Shown in pieces: positions 38,668-47,597 of a DNA stretch of 64,000 nucleotides. Numbering within the stretch: position 1 is the first letter of the stretch; each line of letters begins with the position of its first letter. The stretch lies in contig OW568862.1 of assembly GCA_938743325.2 (NCBI GenBank), positions 287,501 to 351,500 of the forward strand, in the 5' to 3' direction. Origin of the DNA: Pycnococcus provasolii (taxonomy: Eukaryota; Chlorophyta; Pseudoscourfieldiophyceae; Pseudoscourfieldiales; Pycnococcaceae). The position numbers and the translations under genes were made by a program. Below the pieces are notes generated by a model. It did no database searches. It was given only the letters and a program-made list of their open reading frames with translations, and was not told the origin of the DNA.

Positions 38668-39574
38668 TCGTGTGTATCTGTCGTTTCCTTTTTCATCCCC
38701 TTTTATTCGTCTATAGAGCTTTACGAAGTACTGCCGTGCGGATAGTTAGTGCTACGACAACTTCACGTCTTTGCAAGCCTGGCACATGGTTTCCTTTTCC
38801 CGAACGGGTATCCCCGCATATGTCGTACTTCCCTCGATAGCTAACCTTAGTCTAGCGTGAGGTGGTGACGTGACCAACCACTCTTGGTGGACTCTTGCTC
38901 AGTTGCTCGTGCTCTCCCCTTCCGCCCGGCCGCCGGGATTTGCCTCCATGGAGGGGTTGTTTGTATTTTTGCACTACGAAAGCGATTGCAAGGCTAGAGG
39001 GATTCGGCCTTATAAGGTTACTTCTTTGCTCGTAGCACAGGTCTCGGATATGCATGGAGCGCGTATGCAGTACTATCGTATGTACATACTAACCTTAGTC
39101 TACTATGTAAGGTGGAGCTCGTAGATTTCCGTCGCCAGCAAGTCGCCAGTATGTAAAAAGTTTTTCCAAAGTTTTCGTCAACCCTTGATTGAAGGGCATG
39201 AAGAAAATGGTTGATGGAAAGGAAAGGAAGGGGAAGTAGAAGGCTCTGTGCAGTGTATCGTAGTGTAAGGCGCGCATATTCTCCTGAGGCTCACCCTCCG
39301 CCGACTGGTGGGGTCCCTGAGAGCCTGAGAGCCTCTGAAGGAGGTTGCAGGCCGCCTCCCAGGTGCCTTTCTTTGAGCCTCTCCGGAGGGATTTCTCCGA
39401 TCCCATCTTTGAGCTCGCCGCGGCCAATCACGATTCCAAGCGCGAATCATCTCTCTCTCGCATCCACATCCACATCCACATCCACTCCGCGGCCGGACTT
39501 TGATTTTCAGCTTAAGACGCACTTCTTAAGTAGCTTGTGTTTCAGTTCATCCTTTTAAATTTTACCTTAAAAAA
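38668..39574. other. Intergenic, no gene seen
   Basis: This lies between the ARP7-like and PP2C genes. It contains an ATCCACATCCACATCCACATCC run (about 39463) and otherwise unremarkable sequence. Confidence 0.45.
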
Positions 39575-40906
39575 ATGGGCGCGTACCTGTCCTCGCCTGT
39601 TACCGAAAAGGAAACGCAGTGTGGCATGGGCGGAGATGTCGTCTACGGAACGTCATGTATGCAAGGTATGATGTAGTACTAGTTCTGGACCTTCTTCTGA
39701 TGTTCAGGAGAGATTGGTCATCCTTGATGTATACTTCTATGGAAGACTCACAACACACACACACACACACACCTTTACCTTTACCTTTACCTACACCTTC
39801 ACATACACCTAGGTTGGAGGCGGTCGATGGAAGACGCGCACATCTGCGACGTCGGCTTGGACGGAGGGGCACACATAACAGGAAAGCGGCTGAACGTGTT
39901 TGGCGTCTTTGACGGACACGGCGGCGCGGAGGTGGCGCGGTTCTGCGAAAGGCACTTGACCAAGGAGCTCCTCAAGAGCTCCGAGTGGAACGCGGGTGAC
40001 GTCGGAAAAGCGCTAGTGCACGGCTTTCACAAAATCGATGAACTGCTGCAAGACTCTTCGCACTGGTCGGAGGTGGTGAGCCTTAAAAACGGACCGGAGG
40101 GAGGCAGCGCAGGTGGTGGCGGCGGCGCGAACGGAGCGGCGGACGACGGCGAGGATGGCGACAACGCTCTCGCGCTGTTCCAGAGGATGCTCGTGCTCCG
40201 CAAGCTCGTGGAGAAGAAGCAGAACGGAGGGGCGGCTGATGGCGAGGACAGCGAAGATCTTAGCATATCAGAGAACAGCGAGCCGGAAACGCCCGCCTCG
40301 GAGACGATCATGCAGGCAGGCTGCACAGCTGTAGTTGCCGTGATGCTCGGGAACAAGCTCGTTGTCGCCAACGCCGGCGACAGCCGCGCGGTGCTCTGCA
40401 GTGGAACTAAGGCGGTGGCCATGTCCTTCGACCACAAGCCGAGCGACGCAAGGGAGACGAAGCGCATCACCGCCGCGGGAGGCTTCGTCACGTCCGCAAC
40501 GGGGCAGCCACGCGTCAACGGCAATCTGAACCTCAGCCGTGCCATCGGCGACTTGAAATATAAGGGCGACACCACGCGCCCGGTGTCAGAGCAAGTGATC
40601 ACCGCAGAACCGGACATCATGTCGCGCGACCTTGACCCGTCCACCGACCGCTTCATGGTGCTCGCCTGCGATGGAGTGTGGGATGTGCTGAGCAATCAGG
40701 AGTGCGTAGACTTCGTGCGTGAACGCCTCGACGCTGCGGATCGTGCGGGCGGGAAGCAAGCGCAGAAAGGTACAAAGGAGCGCTCGGAACTTCTTGGCAA
40801 GATCTGCGAGGCGGTGATGGAGCGCTGCTTGAGCCCCAACCCCCGCGACACCGGCGGCATCGGCTGTGACAACATGACGTGCACCATCGTCGAAATATAT
40901 CAATAA
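39575..40906 (+). CDS. PP2C-type protein phosphatase (two exons), probably myristoylated
   Basis: Exon 1 (39575-39665) encodes MGAYLSSPVTEKETQ...VVYGTSCMQ and exon 2 (39813-40906) continues GWRRSMEDAH, giving 394 residues. The Mg2+/Mn2+-dependent Ser/Thr phosphatase motifs are present: SMEDAH, VFDGHGGAEVARF, VVANAGDSRAVL, MVLACDGVWDVLSNQE and GCDNMTCTIVEI. An acidic Gly-rich insert separates the second and third motif groups (about 110-195). MGAYLSS is a good N-myristoylation context, and exon 1 supplies the canonical YGTSCMQGWR.SMEDAH seen in plant and algal PP2Cs. Without exon 1 the reading would begin at the Met of SMEDAH. Confidence 0.93.
39666..39812 (+). other. Intron (147 bp) of the PP2C gene
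   Basis: The donor is GTATGA and the acceptor ACCTAG. A CA tract is followed by CCTTTA repeats upstream of the acceptor. It contains in-frame stops, so it must be removed. Splicing completes the conserved CMQGWR motif. Confidence 0.88.
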
Positions 40907-41201
40907 ATCTGAGATCCCTCATTCAGTAATAAAGTGGCACTTTACTTTGTCCAACGGCCGTCCATTCGTGGTCGTACGAATCCCACGGCCAGAATACGGC
41001 TCACCTCGTTGTGCTGCGGTTGCCCAGCACACGGTGCGGTGATCGCAAATCTTGACAACAACACAAAAGCGGTGTTGCGGTGTTGTACGAGGCACGCACG
41101 CGGCACACTTGCATTTTTTTCTTTTGGAGGAAATTGTTACAAAGGAATGAATTTCGGGATAGGCGGTGCGAAGGTAAAGAGGCCCTTCCTCTCATTTCAC
41201 A

Positions 41202-44156
41202 CTACGGCCCCGTTGGCAAAGGCGGGAAGCCCAGCTGCAATGGCGCCTTCGTCAGTTCAATGTCCATGTTGGAGAAGACGCTGATGTGGTACCTGCCATT
41301 GTTGCTGAACGGGAAACCCTTCGCACCAGGCACGGGGATGATGAAATATTCGCCCTTGCTGACGGTGAGGTCGAGCCAGATTTCTTCCCCATCGGGTCGA
41401 CATGCGACATCGGCGCCCTGCCAGATATTATATGTGTTCGTCTCCTTCAGGAATAAGCCTTTAGCATTCTGCACAAACACGCCGAACGCCGGAGCCTTGG
41501 GCAATTCCTCGAGTGGCTCGACGCTCCAGCTCGACTTTACAACCTCACCGAGGCTCTCCAGTTGCTTTTTCTTGCCACGTGTCATCTGCCAGGTGTGCAT
41601 GTCATTGGTGGACGGATCTGCGCCCGCAGTTGCAAAGCCAGCTTTGCGGAGGTCTCTAACAACATCTATGACAAGCTCAGCCGTCCCAGCCACCTCCACT
41701 TCTTGGCTTTCGACAAAAATATCCACCCAAAGAGCGGACGGCACATTGATTTCCGAGCTCCCGTACGGACCGAGGTTGACGATGAGGTTGTCGCCCTGCT
41801 TCGCCGCGCCAAATCCAGGCCCCTTGATTCGCACGCACGTGTGTTTGACATTGCTTCGCTGCTGACTGAATGTCGTCTTCGAACCCACGTCAATCTCCAG
41901 CTGGAGCACCTGCCTTGGGTCGAGGTATTCGATACGATAGCGATCGTCGTTAACCAGCTGTGCCTTGCCCTTCTCTCGAAGCATGCGCCCAAATTCTTTG
42001 ACGCGTGCCTCGTCAGTTCCGTTTATAATCAGCACAGTGTTTGAGCTAAACTTTACGTCCACTCCTACAGGTGCACGTACTGTTTGGCAGCTAACTCCGT
42101 TGTTTATGATTATTTCGCAGCTTCCGTCGTCCAGTGTTCGGTAGCCCGCCGTCACGTCATGCCCGGAAACGGACGCGAATGCAATGCACTTCGCTTGGCT
42201 AAGTGGATCCACAACGTCGAGTTTCTCTACAGCCTGCTTGGATTGCACGCAGACTCTCACCATACCCTTTGCCTTACCCTTGCCCTGCACCGTGAGCTTG
42301 TACCTTGGACTTTGGTCGAAAGTGCGCTCTGGCGGAGGATCCCCGCGAACGAGCGCAGGGTGGCAAGCTTTCGGTGCGTCGACCAACCAGGTGCCCGAAG
42401 CGGACTCCATGCGGCATTTGGGGTGGATCGCGCGCATTCGCACGGCGGTGCTTGTAATCTGGTTCAGCAAGGTCGTCTCCATTGGCACCTCGCAGAACAC
42501 CTTCAGCACGAATTCGTTCTCGACGTTCATGGACTTCGTGTACGGCACAACGAAGTAATTGACACCTGGCAGAAGCATGACGTCGCAGTGAACCTGCAGC
42601 AGCGACTGCGGCTCGACGGTGGTGACCACCTCGTCCATGATATCGCGGTTCAGCCTGTCGTGCAAGGGCAACTTGGGGCTTTCGCCCTTCTTCTGGTTCA
42701 CCTTGAACACGGCGAACGCGATCGCAGGCAGCGCGCGCCCGTCGCCGTCCGCACCTGGCGTTCGCAAGTTCTTCTGCTCGAGCACGATGAGAGCGCGCTT
42801 GCCAGCCTTGAGCTCGAGAAGCTTCTTGTCCTTCTTCTTGTCTCCCGACGAGCCGACCGTGAGCAGCCGGTTCGTCTCCACGAGCGAGCCGGCGTCGCTC
42901 GGCACAACGCCAACCTCGCCCGTCGACTCCTCTCCCATGCGCAGCAGCACCACTGGATTCTCCTCGTCGAACCTCGTGCGCGGCGGTCCTCCGGCGGTTC
43001 CCCCCGATATGCTCCACATGCTCTTTACGCGCGCGGTGGGAAGGCGCGCGAAGTCGTCGCGCGCCACGTACAGCGTGCTGAACGTTGCGCGCAGGTCGCT
43101 GAGTCCCATCCAGAAGTTTCCGTCCTTCTTGCTCACCACCTTCTCCTCGCCCACAGCCTCGCGCATCTCCTGCGTCCACAGCTCGCTGTCGTCCGACCAC
43201 GCGCCCTTCCACTCTACGTTCATCGCTGGATTGCGCAGGCGCACGAGCCTGTGCCCCCTCGCCTCGACGCACTCGAGGATGGCGTACGCGTGGTTGCTGA
43301 GGATGCCCATCTCCGACGACCGCGTGTCTGACGATATGCACATGAACCCGCGCACGTGCTGCCAGGACTGGAGCACTCCCCAGAAGTCGCTGTCCGCCTG
43401 CGCCGGCTTGTTCGCCTTGCCAGTTGCGGACTTGTCGAACTCCTTTATGCTGTAGACGTGGCTGAGCCCTCCCGTTAGTGTGGGCCAGATGTCGCGCATG
43501 TGAAGACTTCTGATCTTGTTGTACCCGCCGTGCAGCTTGGCGATAGCCTTCTCGACTATGCACGGCCAGAACTCGTGCTCGGTTTCGCTGCGCACGAAGA
43601 GAGGCTGCCCAGTCTTGTCGTTGCACGGAATGAGGTCGTCGACGACGACGACGTACCACCTCGTCTCGTAGTACAGCTTAACGCCGTAAATTCCAAACGG
43701 GTTCTCCTTGTCGTCACCCTCAGGCAGGTTGACGAAGAGTTCCTTGATTTTGTCAGGCCTCGACGCCGCGAGCACGCACAGCGCCGCGTGCAGCGCGCTT
43801 CCGGCGTATGCGCCGCTGACGATGTCCATGAAGTCGACGCCGTCGACGAAGAGCGACGGGTCTTCTGTTTTTGAGAATGCTCGCGGTCTCTTCCACACGA
43901 CGTTCGCGGACTTGACGTGGTTCGGGTCGATGTCCTTGGGGAATGTGGTGTCTGTGTACTTGTGCTTTTCCTTGGCGCACTCCGCGGATCGCTCGACGAT
44001 GAAGTAGTGCGCCTGGTGTGCGGGTAGCGCCGCGGCGTTTTTGCTAAAAAGATGCGCCTTCGCCTTTCGGAACTGCGCCGCGGCGGTTCCCAGCTTGATC
44101 ATACGTCTCTGCGACTTACCCTCGGCGCCCCTGACCGTCGACGCGGACGCGCCCAT
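41202..44156 (-). CDS. Calpain-like protein lacking the catalytic cysteine
   Basis: This 984-residue protein starts MGASAST, a good myristoylation context; the upstream frame has other possible starts but is not conserved-looking. A calpain CysPc-like domain spans about 75-330. It keeps the histidine (H289, LSNHAYAIL), the asparagine (N309, VRLRNP), WPCIVEKAIAKLHGGY and the EWKGAWSDDSELW strand. The Cys motif normally of the form LGDCWFLAAL reads AGSALHAAL, with Ala 121 at the Cys position. The tryptophan after Asn is also replaced (RNPAMN). A domain-III-like beta-sandwich follows (about 400-610), then about 370 residues unlike classical calpains. It is most likely a membrane-attached, proteolytically inactive scaffold. 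It is intronless. Confidence 0.88.
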   Translation of the reverse strand: MGASASTVRGAEGKSQRRMIKLGTAAAQFRKAKAHLFSKNAAALPAHQAHYFIVERSAECAKEKHKYTDTTFPKDIDPNHVKSANVVWKRPRAFSKTEDPSLFVDGVDFMDIVSGAYAGSALHAALCVLAASRPDKIKELFVNLPEGDDKENPFGIYGVKLYYETRWYVVVVDDLIPCNDKTGQPLFVRSETEHEFWPCIVEKAIAKLHGGYNKIRSLHMRDIWPTLTGGLSHVYSIKEFDKSATGKANKPAQADSDFWGVLQSWQHVRGFMCISSDTRSSEMGILSNHAYAILECVEARGHRLVRLRNPAMNVEWKGAWSDDSELWTQEMREAVGEEKVVSKKDGNFWMGLSDLRATFSTLYVARDDFARLPTARVKSMWSISGGTAGGPPRTRFDEENPVVLLRMGEESTGEVGVVPSDAGSLVETNRLLTVGSSGDKKKDKKLLELKAGKRALIVLEQKNLRTPGADGDGRALPAIAFAVFKVNQKKGESPKLPLHDRLNRDIMDEVVTTVEPQSLLQVHCDVMLLPGVNYFVVPYTKSMNVENEFVLKVFCEVPMETTLLNQITSTAVRMRAIHPKCRMESASGTWLVDAPKACHPALVRGDPPPERTFDQSPRYKLTVQGKGKAKGMVRVCVQSKQAVEKLDVVDPLSQAKCIAFASVSGHDVTAGYRTLDDGSCEIIINNGVSCQTVRAPVGVDVKFSSNTVLIINGTDEARVKEFGRMLREKGKAQLVNDDRYRIEYLDPRQVLQLEIDVGSKTTFSQQRSNVKHTCVRIKGPGFGAAKQGDNLIVNLGPYGSSEINVPSALWVDIFVESQEVEVAGTAELVIDVVRDLRKAGFATAGADPSTNDMHTWQMTRGKKKQLESLGEVVKSSWSVEPLEELPKAPAFGVFVQNAKGLFLKETNTYNIWQGADVACRPDGEEIWLDLTVSKGEYFIIPVPGAKGFPFSNNGRYHISVFSNMDIELTKAPLQLGFPPLPTGP

Positions 44157-44465
44157 TATACAATGATATAAAATTAACAAAAAACAAAAACTGAACAATG
44201 AAAAATGAAAAATGAGAACCACCTTAAAATATGACGCGAGATTAATATTCGTTCCAACTTCCAAGGTGCGAACTCGAGGAAACCCGCAAGGCCGCAAGCG
44301 CAAGACCGTCGGACGGACAAGGCAAGACGCTGGGCAAGACGGACGGCAAGACGGGCCAATGGGACCAATGCATGGGGCGGTCGGGGCAAGGGATGCAAGG
44401 TTCTCGCTCAAGCAATCGAGATGAAGAAGAAGGCACCCACCGTGTTGGATTTGATGTGAAAATCC

Positions 44466-44757
44466 TCCACGGACCTAATTGCCCGACCAGAGGTTTCTCC
44501 CCCGGACCTACTCTTAATTAATTAATACTATTTGGCGCGACCACCCAAGGGAGGTTTGGAGAGTCAATTGCTTTGGGCGAGCGATCCCGGACCTAATTAT
44601 TGGCGCGACCAGAGGTTTGGCTGTTGCTTTGGGCGAGCGATCCCGGACCTAATTAGTTCACTATTTAGCTCGACCAGAGGTTTTGGCCTTTGGGCGAGCG
44701 ATCCTGGACCTAATTACTCAATTTAGCTCGACCAGAGGTTTTCCAAGAGGGACCTAT
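44466..44757. repeat. Degenerate tandem repeat, about 60-75 nt unit
   Basis: Four to five imperfect units share GGACCTAATT...GACCAGAGGTTT, and three share TTTGGGCGAGCGATCC(C/T)GG. Unit length varies by small indels. There is no coding potential. The unit does not resemble the transposon ends in this window. Confidence 0.75.
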
Positions 44758-45013
44758 TTATCTTCATTGCTCGACTACTCCTATAGAGCATTTCCCTCCG
44801 CCCTCCGGTCTGCCGGCGGTGGACTCTCATCACGGTCTCACGAGCTCTATCGTATGCTCGAGAGGCTTCCGCCTTCCGCCTTCCGAGTTGGACTTGGAGT
44901 GGGAGTGGGAGTTGGAGGCCAAACGGCGTGCTTCTAGGGTATTTTTACAAGTTGTCGTAATAAAATGCTTTGCGAGACTCAGGAAGTTGTCTCGCGGAGA
45001 CCTAGCTAGAGAA

Positions 45014-45043
45014 TCAGGAAGTTGTCACTTCCTGAGTGACAAC
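45014..45043. repeat. Nested alternative hairpins
   Basis: TCAGGAAGT-TGTC-ACTTCCTGA (9-bp stem) overlaps GTTGTCAC-TTCCTGA-GTGACAAC (8-bp stem), so the two hairpins exclude each other. Confidence 0.6.
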
Positions 45044-45402
45044 ACATCATCAGGGCGAGAGAAGGTGGCGAGAGAGCGACCTCGGGAAAAACATTACACC
45101 GGTGAACCGTTCCTTCCTACGTAACATACCACAGGCGGATCCCCATCACAAGTTATGTAATAGACGCGACGAAACAAAACGAAACGAAACGTGCTTTTTA
45201 GCCTTCGTAACAGTAAGGTTAGTTGCCTTAGTTCTTACCTTTCAACTTGTGACAAGGCGGGCGTGCTGCGCGTGACTGTCCAGACGTGTGATTGGGGTCA
45301 CAATCAAAGCTAGAGACGCGAGACGCGCGCGAGAGAGTGTGCTGTAGAGTAAAATGCAACGTTACAATTTTTAGTACCATGGACTATAGTTAGCGGATAT
45401 GT

Positions 45403-46968
45403 TTACACATTCGATGCTGCTGGTGGAGGCGGAGGCGGAGGCGGCTGCTCCTCCTCCACCGCGACCACTGGGGATGGAGGCGGTTGCTCCTCCTCCACCG
45501 CGACAACCGAAGCTCCCTCGTCTCGCACCGCCATCAGCGTCTCCTCAACACCATCATCTTCCTCCGACAGAGTAGCAGCTGCTACGCCACGCCCGTGCTC
45601 TCTCGCGTACTCGTCCGTGCCGTGCATGGCGCCGCTGAGGCTTGTAGGCATGCCCTTCAGCGTGTACGTCTTCAGTCTGAGCACCTTTCTCCTGCCGCCA
45701 CGATGTGATGATGGGCCGTTTGTGCCACCCCAGAACTTCGTCCAGAAGCCGCCGCTACCGCTCGAATCAGGTCCAGATTCTGGCGTTGCGTAATCCATTC
45801 CATCGGCTGTGTCCGAACGATCGCGTGCGCTTGGCTCTTCCATGCCGCCGCCGCCAGCGTCGTACAGCACGTAGTCGTGGTACTGTGGAGCAAATTGATG
45901 CACCGTGTCGTTCATGACGTCGCGCAGGCTAAGCGCATGTTGCACACGCCCGATGCCACGGTTGACGGATGATCTACCCGGCATCCAGCTCGACGCGTCG
46001 TGGCCACCACCCGCCGCGGCGTTGCCATCGAGACTGCTGAGGCCGTTGCCGTGGACCGTGAATGTCGAGTTTGCCGACTGCCCCGTGGGGTTGTACTCCT
46101 TCGCGGGAAACGCGATGCGCATAAACACCGATGCCATCGCCATCTCGAGGCAGATGAGGAAGTTCTGTATGCGCTTGGCGTCTGTGGGCGTGTGTATTGT
46201 TCCCACGGATGCGCACATTGTGATGAATAGTCCCTGCCAGAACGTGAGGAAGATGACCGACTTGATGAGGATGAACTTCATCAGCGGCTTGAACGGCGCG
46301 AGCAGCTCGTGCGTCCCTAGGTAGAAGAGCAGGAGGCTGTACAGTGCGATCGTGTACGAGAGGTTGTACACGAGCACACCCATGTACGGGTAGCCCTTGT
46401 TGAACGCGAATAGTTCGCCGTCTCCGTACAAGTCGAACGCGTCGAGCGTGAGCACGAGTATTGCTAGGATAGGCTTGAGTATGACGAACTGCAGCACTCC
46501 CTGCTTGCATCTTCTGAGAAACGTCGCGTTGACGGGCACACCCCCTCTTGGCAGCACGCACACTGTGCACGTGCACCACGACGGCTCGACAACCGTCCCT
46601 TCGGCGTTTACGACAACTGCGCCCGGTCCTCCCATGTACGAGATGCAGAGTGCGAGAAAGTTGTAGATAATCCACGACTCGTAGCAGTCTCTTATGGTGT
46701 CAAACTTGAGCGCGTTTACGGCGTCGTTCAGCGAGCAGAAGGCGAGGACAGCGTACACGGGCACCATGAAGACGATTCGTATGATGTACCTCTGGAACTC
46801 GGGTTCCGTGTAGTAGACGAGGTGTTCCCCGATTTGGTACACGGAGAGCAGCACGGCTGTGAGCGAGCATATGCCCGCGACGGAGACAGCGGCGTCGCCC
46901 GACAAAACAGCAGGAGCAGGTCCTTGAGGATCTTCAAGAAGGGAGGGAGGAGAGCCTGATAGCGACAT
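45403..46968 (-). CDS. TMEM184/LAZ1/OSTalpha-family (DUF300) membrane protein
   Basis: This 521-residue polytopic membrane protein has about seven transmembrane helices in the first 310 residues. They include SVAGICSLTAVLLSVYQI, IVFMVPVYAVLAFCSL, SWIIYNFLALCISYMGG, VLQFVILKPILAILVLTLDAF and FILIKSVIFLTFWQGLFITM. The family motifs YEPE-like YYTEPEFQRYIIRIVFMVPVYA, ESWIIYNF and LKPILAI are clear. Members include plant LAZ1 and the animal organic solute transporter alpha subunit; the activity of algal members is not known. The C-terminal 200 residues are hydrophilic and end in Glu/Pro-rich repeats (VVAVEEEQPPP twice). The start is the first ATG; the frame runs on upstream without one. Confidence 0.9.
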   Translation of the reverse strand: MSLSGSPPSLLEDPQGPAPAVLSGDAAVSVAGICSLTAVLLSVYQIGEHLVYYTEPEFQRYIIRIVFMVPVYAVLAFCSLNDAVNALKFDTIRDCYESWIIYNFLALCISYMGGPGAVVVNAEGTVVEPSWCTCTVCVLPRGGVPVNATFLRRCKQGVLQFVILKPILAILVLTLDAFDLYGDGELFAFNKGYPYMGVLVYNLSYTIALYSLLLFYLGTHELLAPFKPLMKFILIKSVIFLTFWQGLFITMCASVGTIHTPTDAKRIQNFLICLEMAMASVFMRIAFPAKEYNPTGQSANSTFTVHGNGLSSLDGNAAAGGGHDASSWMPGRSSVNRGIGRVQHALSLRDVMNDTVHQFAPQYHDYVLYDAGGGGMEEPSARDRSDTADGMDYATPESGPDSSGSGGFWTKFWGGTNGPSSHRGGRRKVLRLKTYTLKGMPTSLSGAMHGTDEYAREHGRGVAAATLSEEDDGVEETLMAVRDEGASVVAVEEEQPPPSPVVAVEEEQPPPPPPPPAASNV

Positions 46969-47597
46969 GGCTGACACCTGACACAATATGTAATAGTGAG
47001 TGGCAGCTGCGAGCGCGCGCCCAGGATGGACTAGAATGTCGACGCCAATTTCCAACAGTCCGAGAGAAGAGAACCCACAAAAAGTTCAGTTTAGAAAAGA
47101 GATGCCCAGAAAAAAGTAGGGGTTTGGGAATTTTGTTAAAACCGTTCCATGGCAGTAGTTGGGGGTTTGCTTTCCAATCTTGGAAGTTGGAACAGGTGCT
47201 TGGAACTGTAAATTGTCACTCATTTTTTTTTTAGTTAAGTTATTACGTCATGTTAACAAGTGTAGCGGCCACCTGCGGGTGGGGTAGGTCCCAGCGCATC
47301 TGACGCATCTGACTCACTCGGAGGAGGACTTGCAAGTGAGCTTGGTGGTCCACGTGAGCTCGATGGGTCAGTATGCGACGTATCAGGCACATCCTTCGCC
47401 ACCTCAGTCACCTCAAACGACGACGACGACGACGACGATACCGCACCAGTCGTCGTGCGGTATCTACTTCATGGCGATCCAGAGATTGAATTCGAAGACA
47501 AATAAAAATCGGTGTGATTCATTGATGTCTTGTTTATCAAGTTTTATTTAACACATTTTACACCTATTTTGCACAAAAAAAATGTATAGACACCGCC
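46969..47597. other. Intergenic, no gene seen
   Basis: It contains a GAC triplet run (about 47415-47440) and AT-rich segments. It holds the 5' flank of the TMEM184-like gene and the 3' flank of the cyclic-nucleotide-binding gene. Confidence 0.45.

Larger units (their letters stand above)
44157..45402. other. Intergenic with degenerate tandem repeat and hairpins, no gene seen
   Basis: The main content is the tandem repeat at 44466-44757 and an inverted-repeat cluster at 45014-45043. The remainder has no convincing ORF. Confidence 0.5.

Noticed and set aside
44466-44757. Transposon terminal repeats
   Set aside because: Units are all in the same orientation, degenerate and tandem, with no coding region between.
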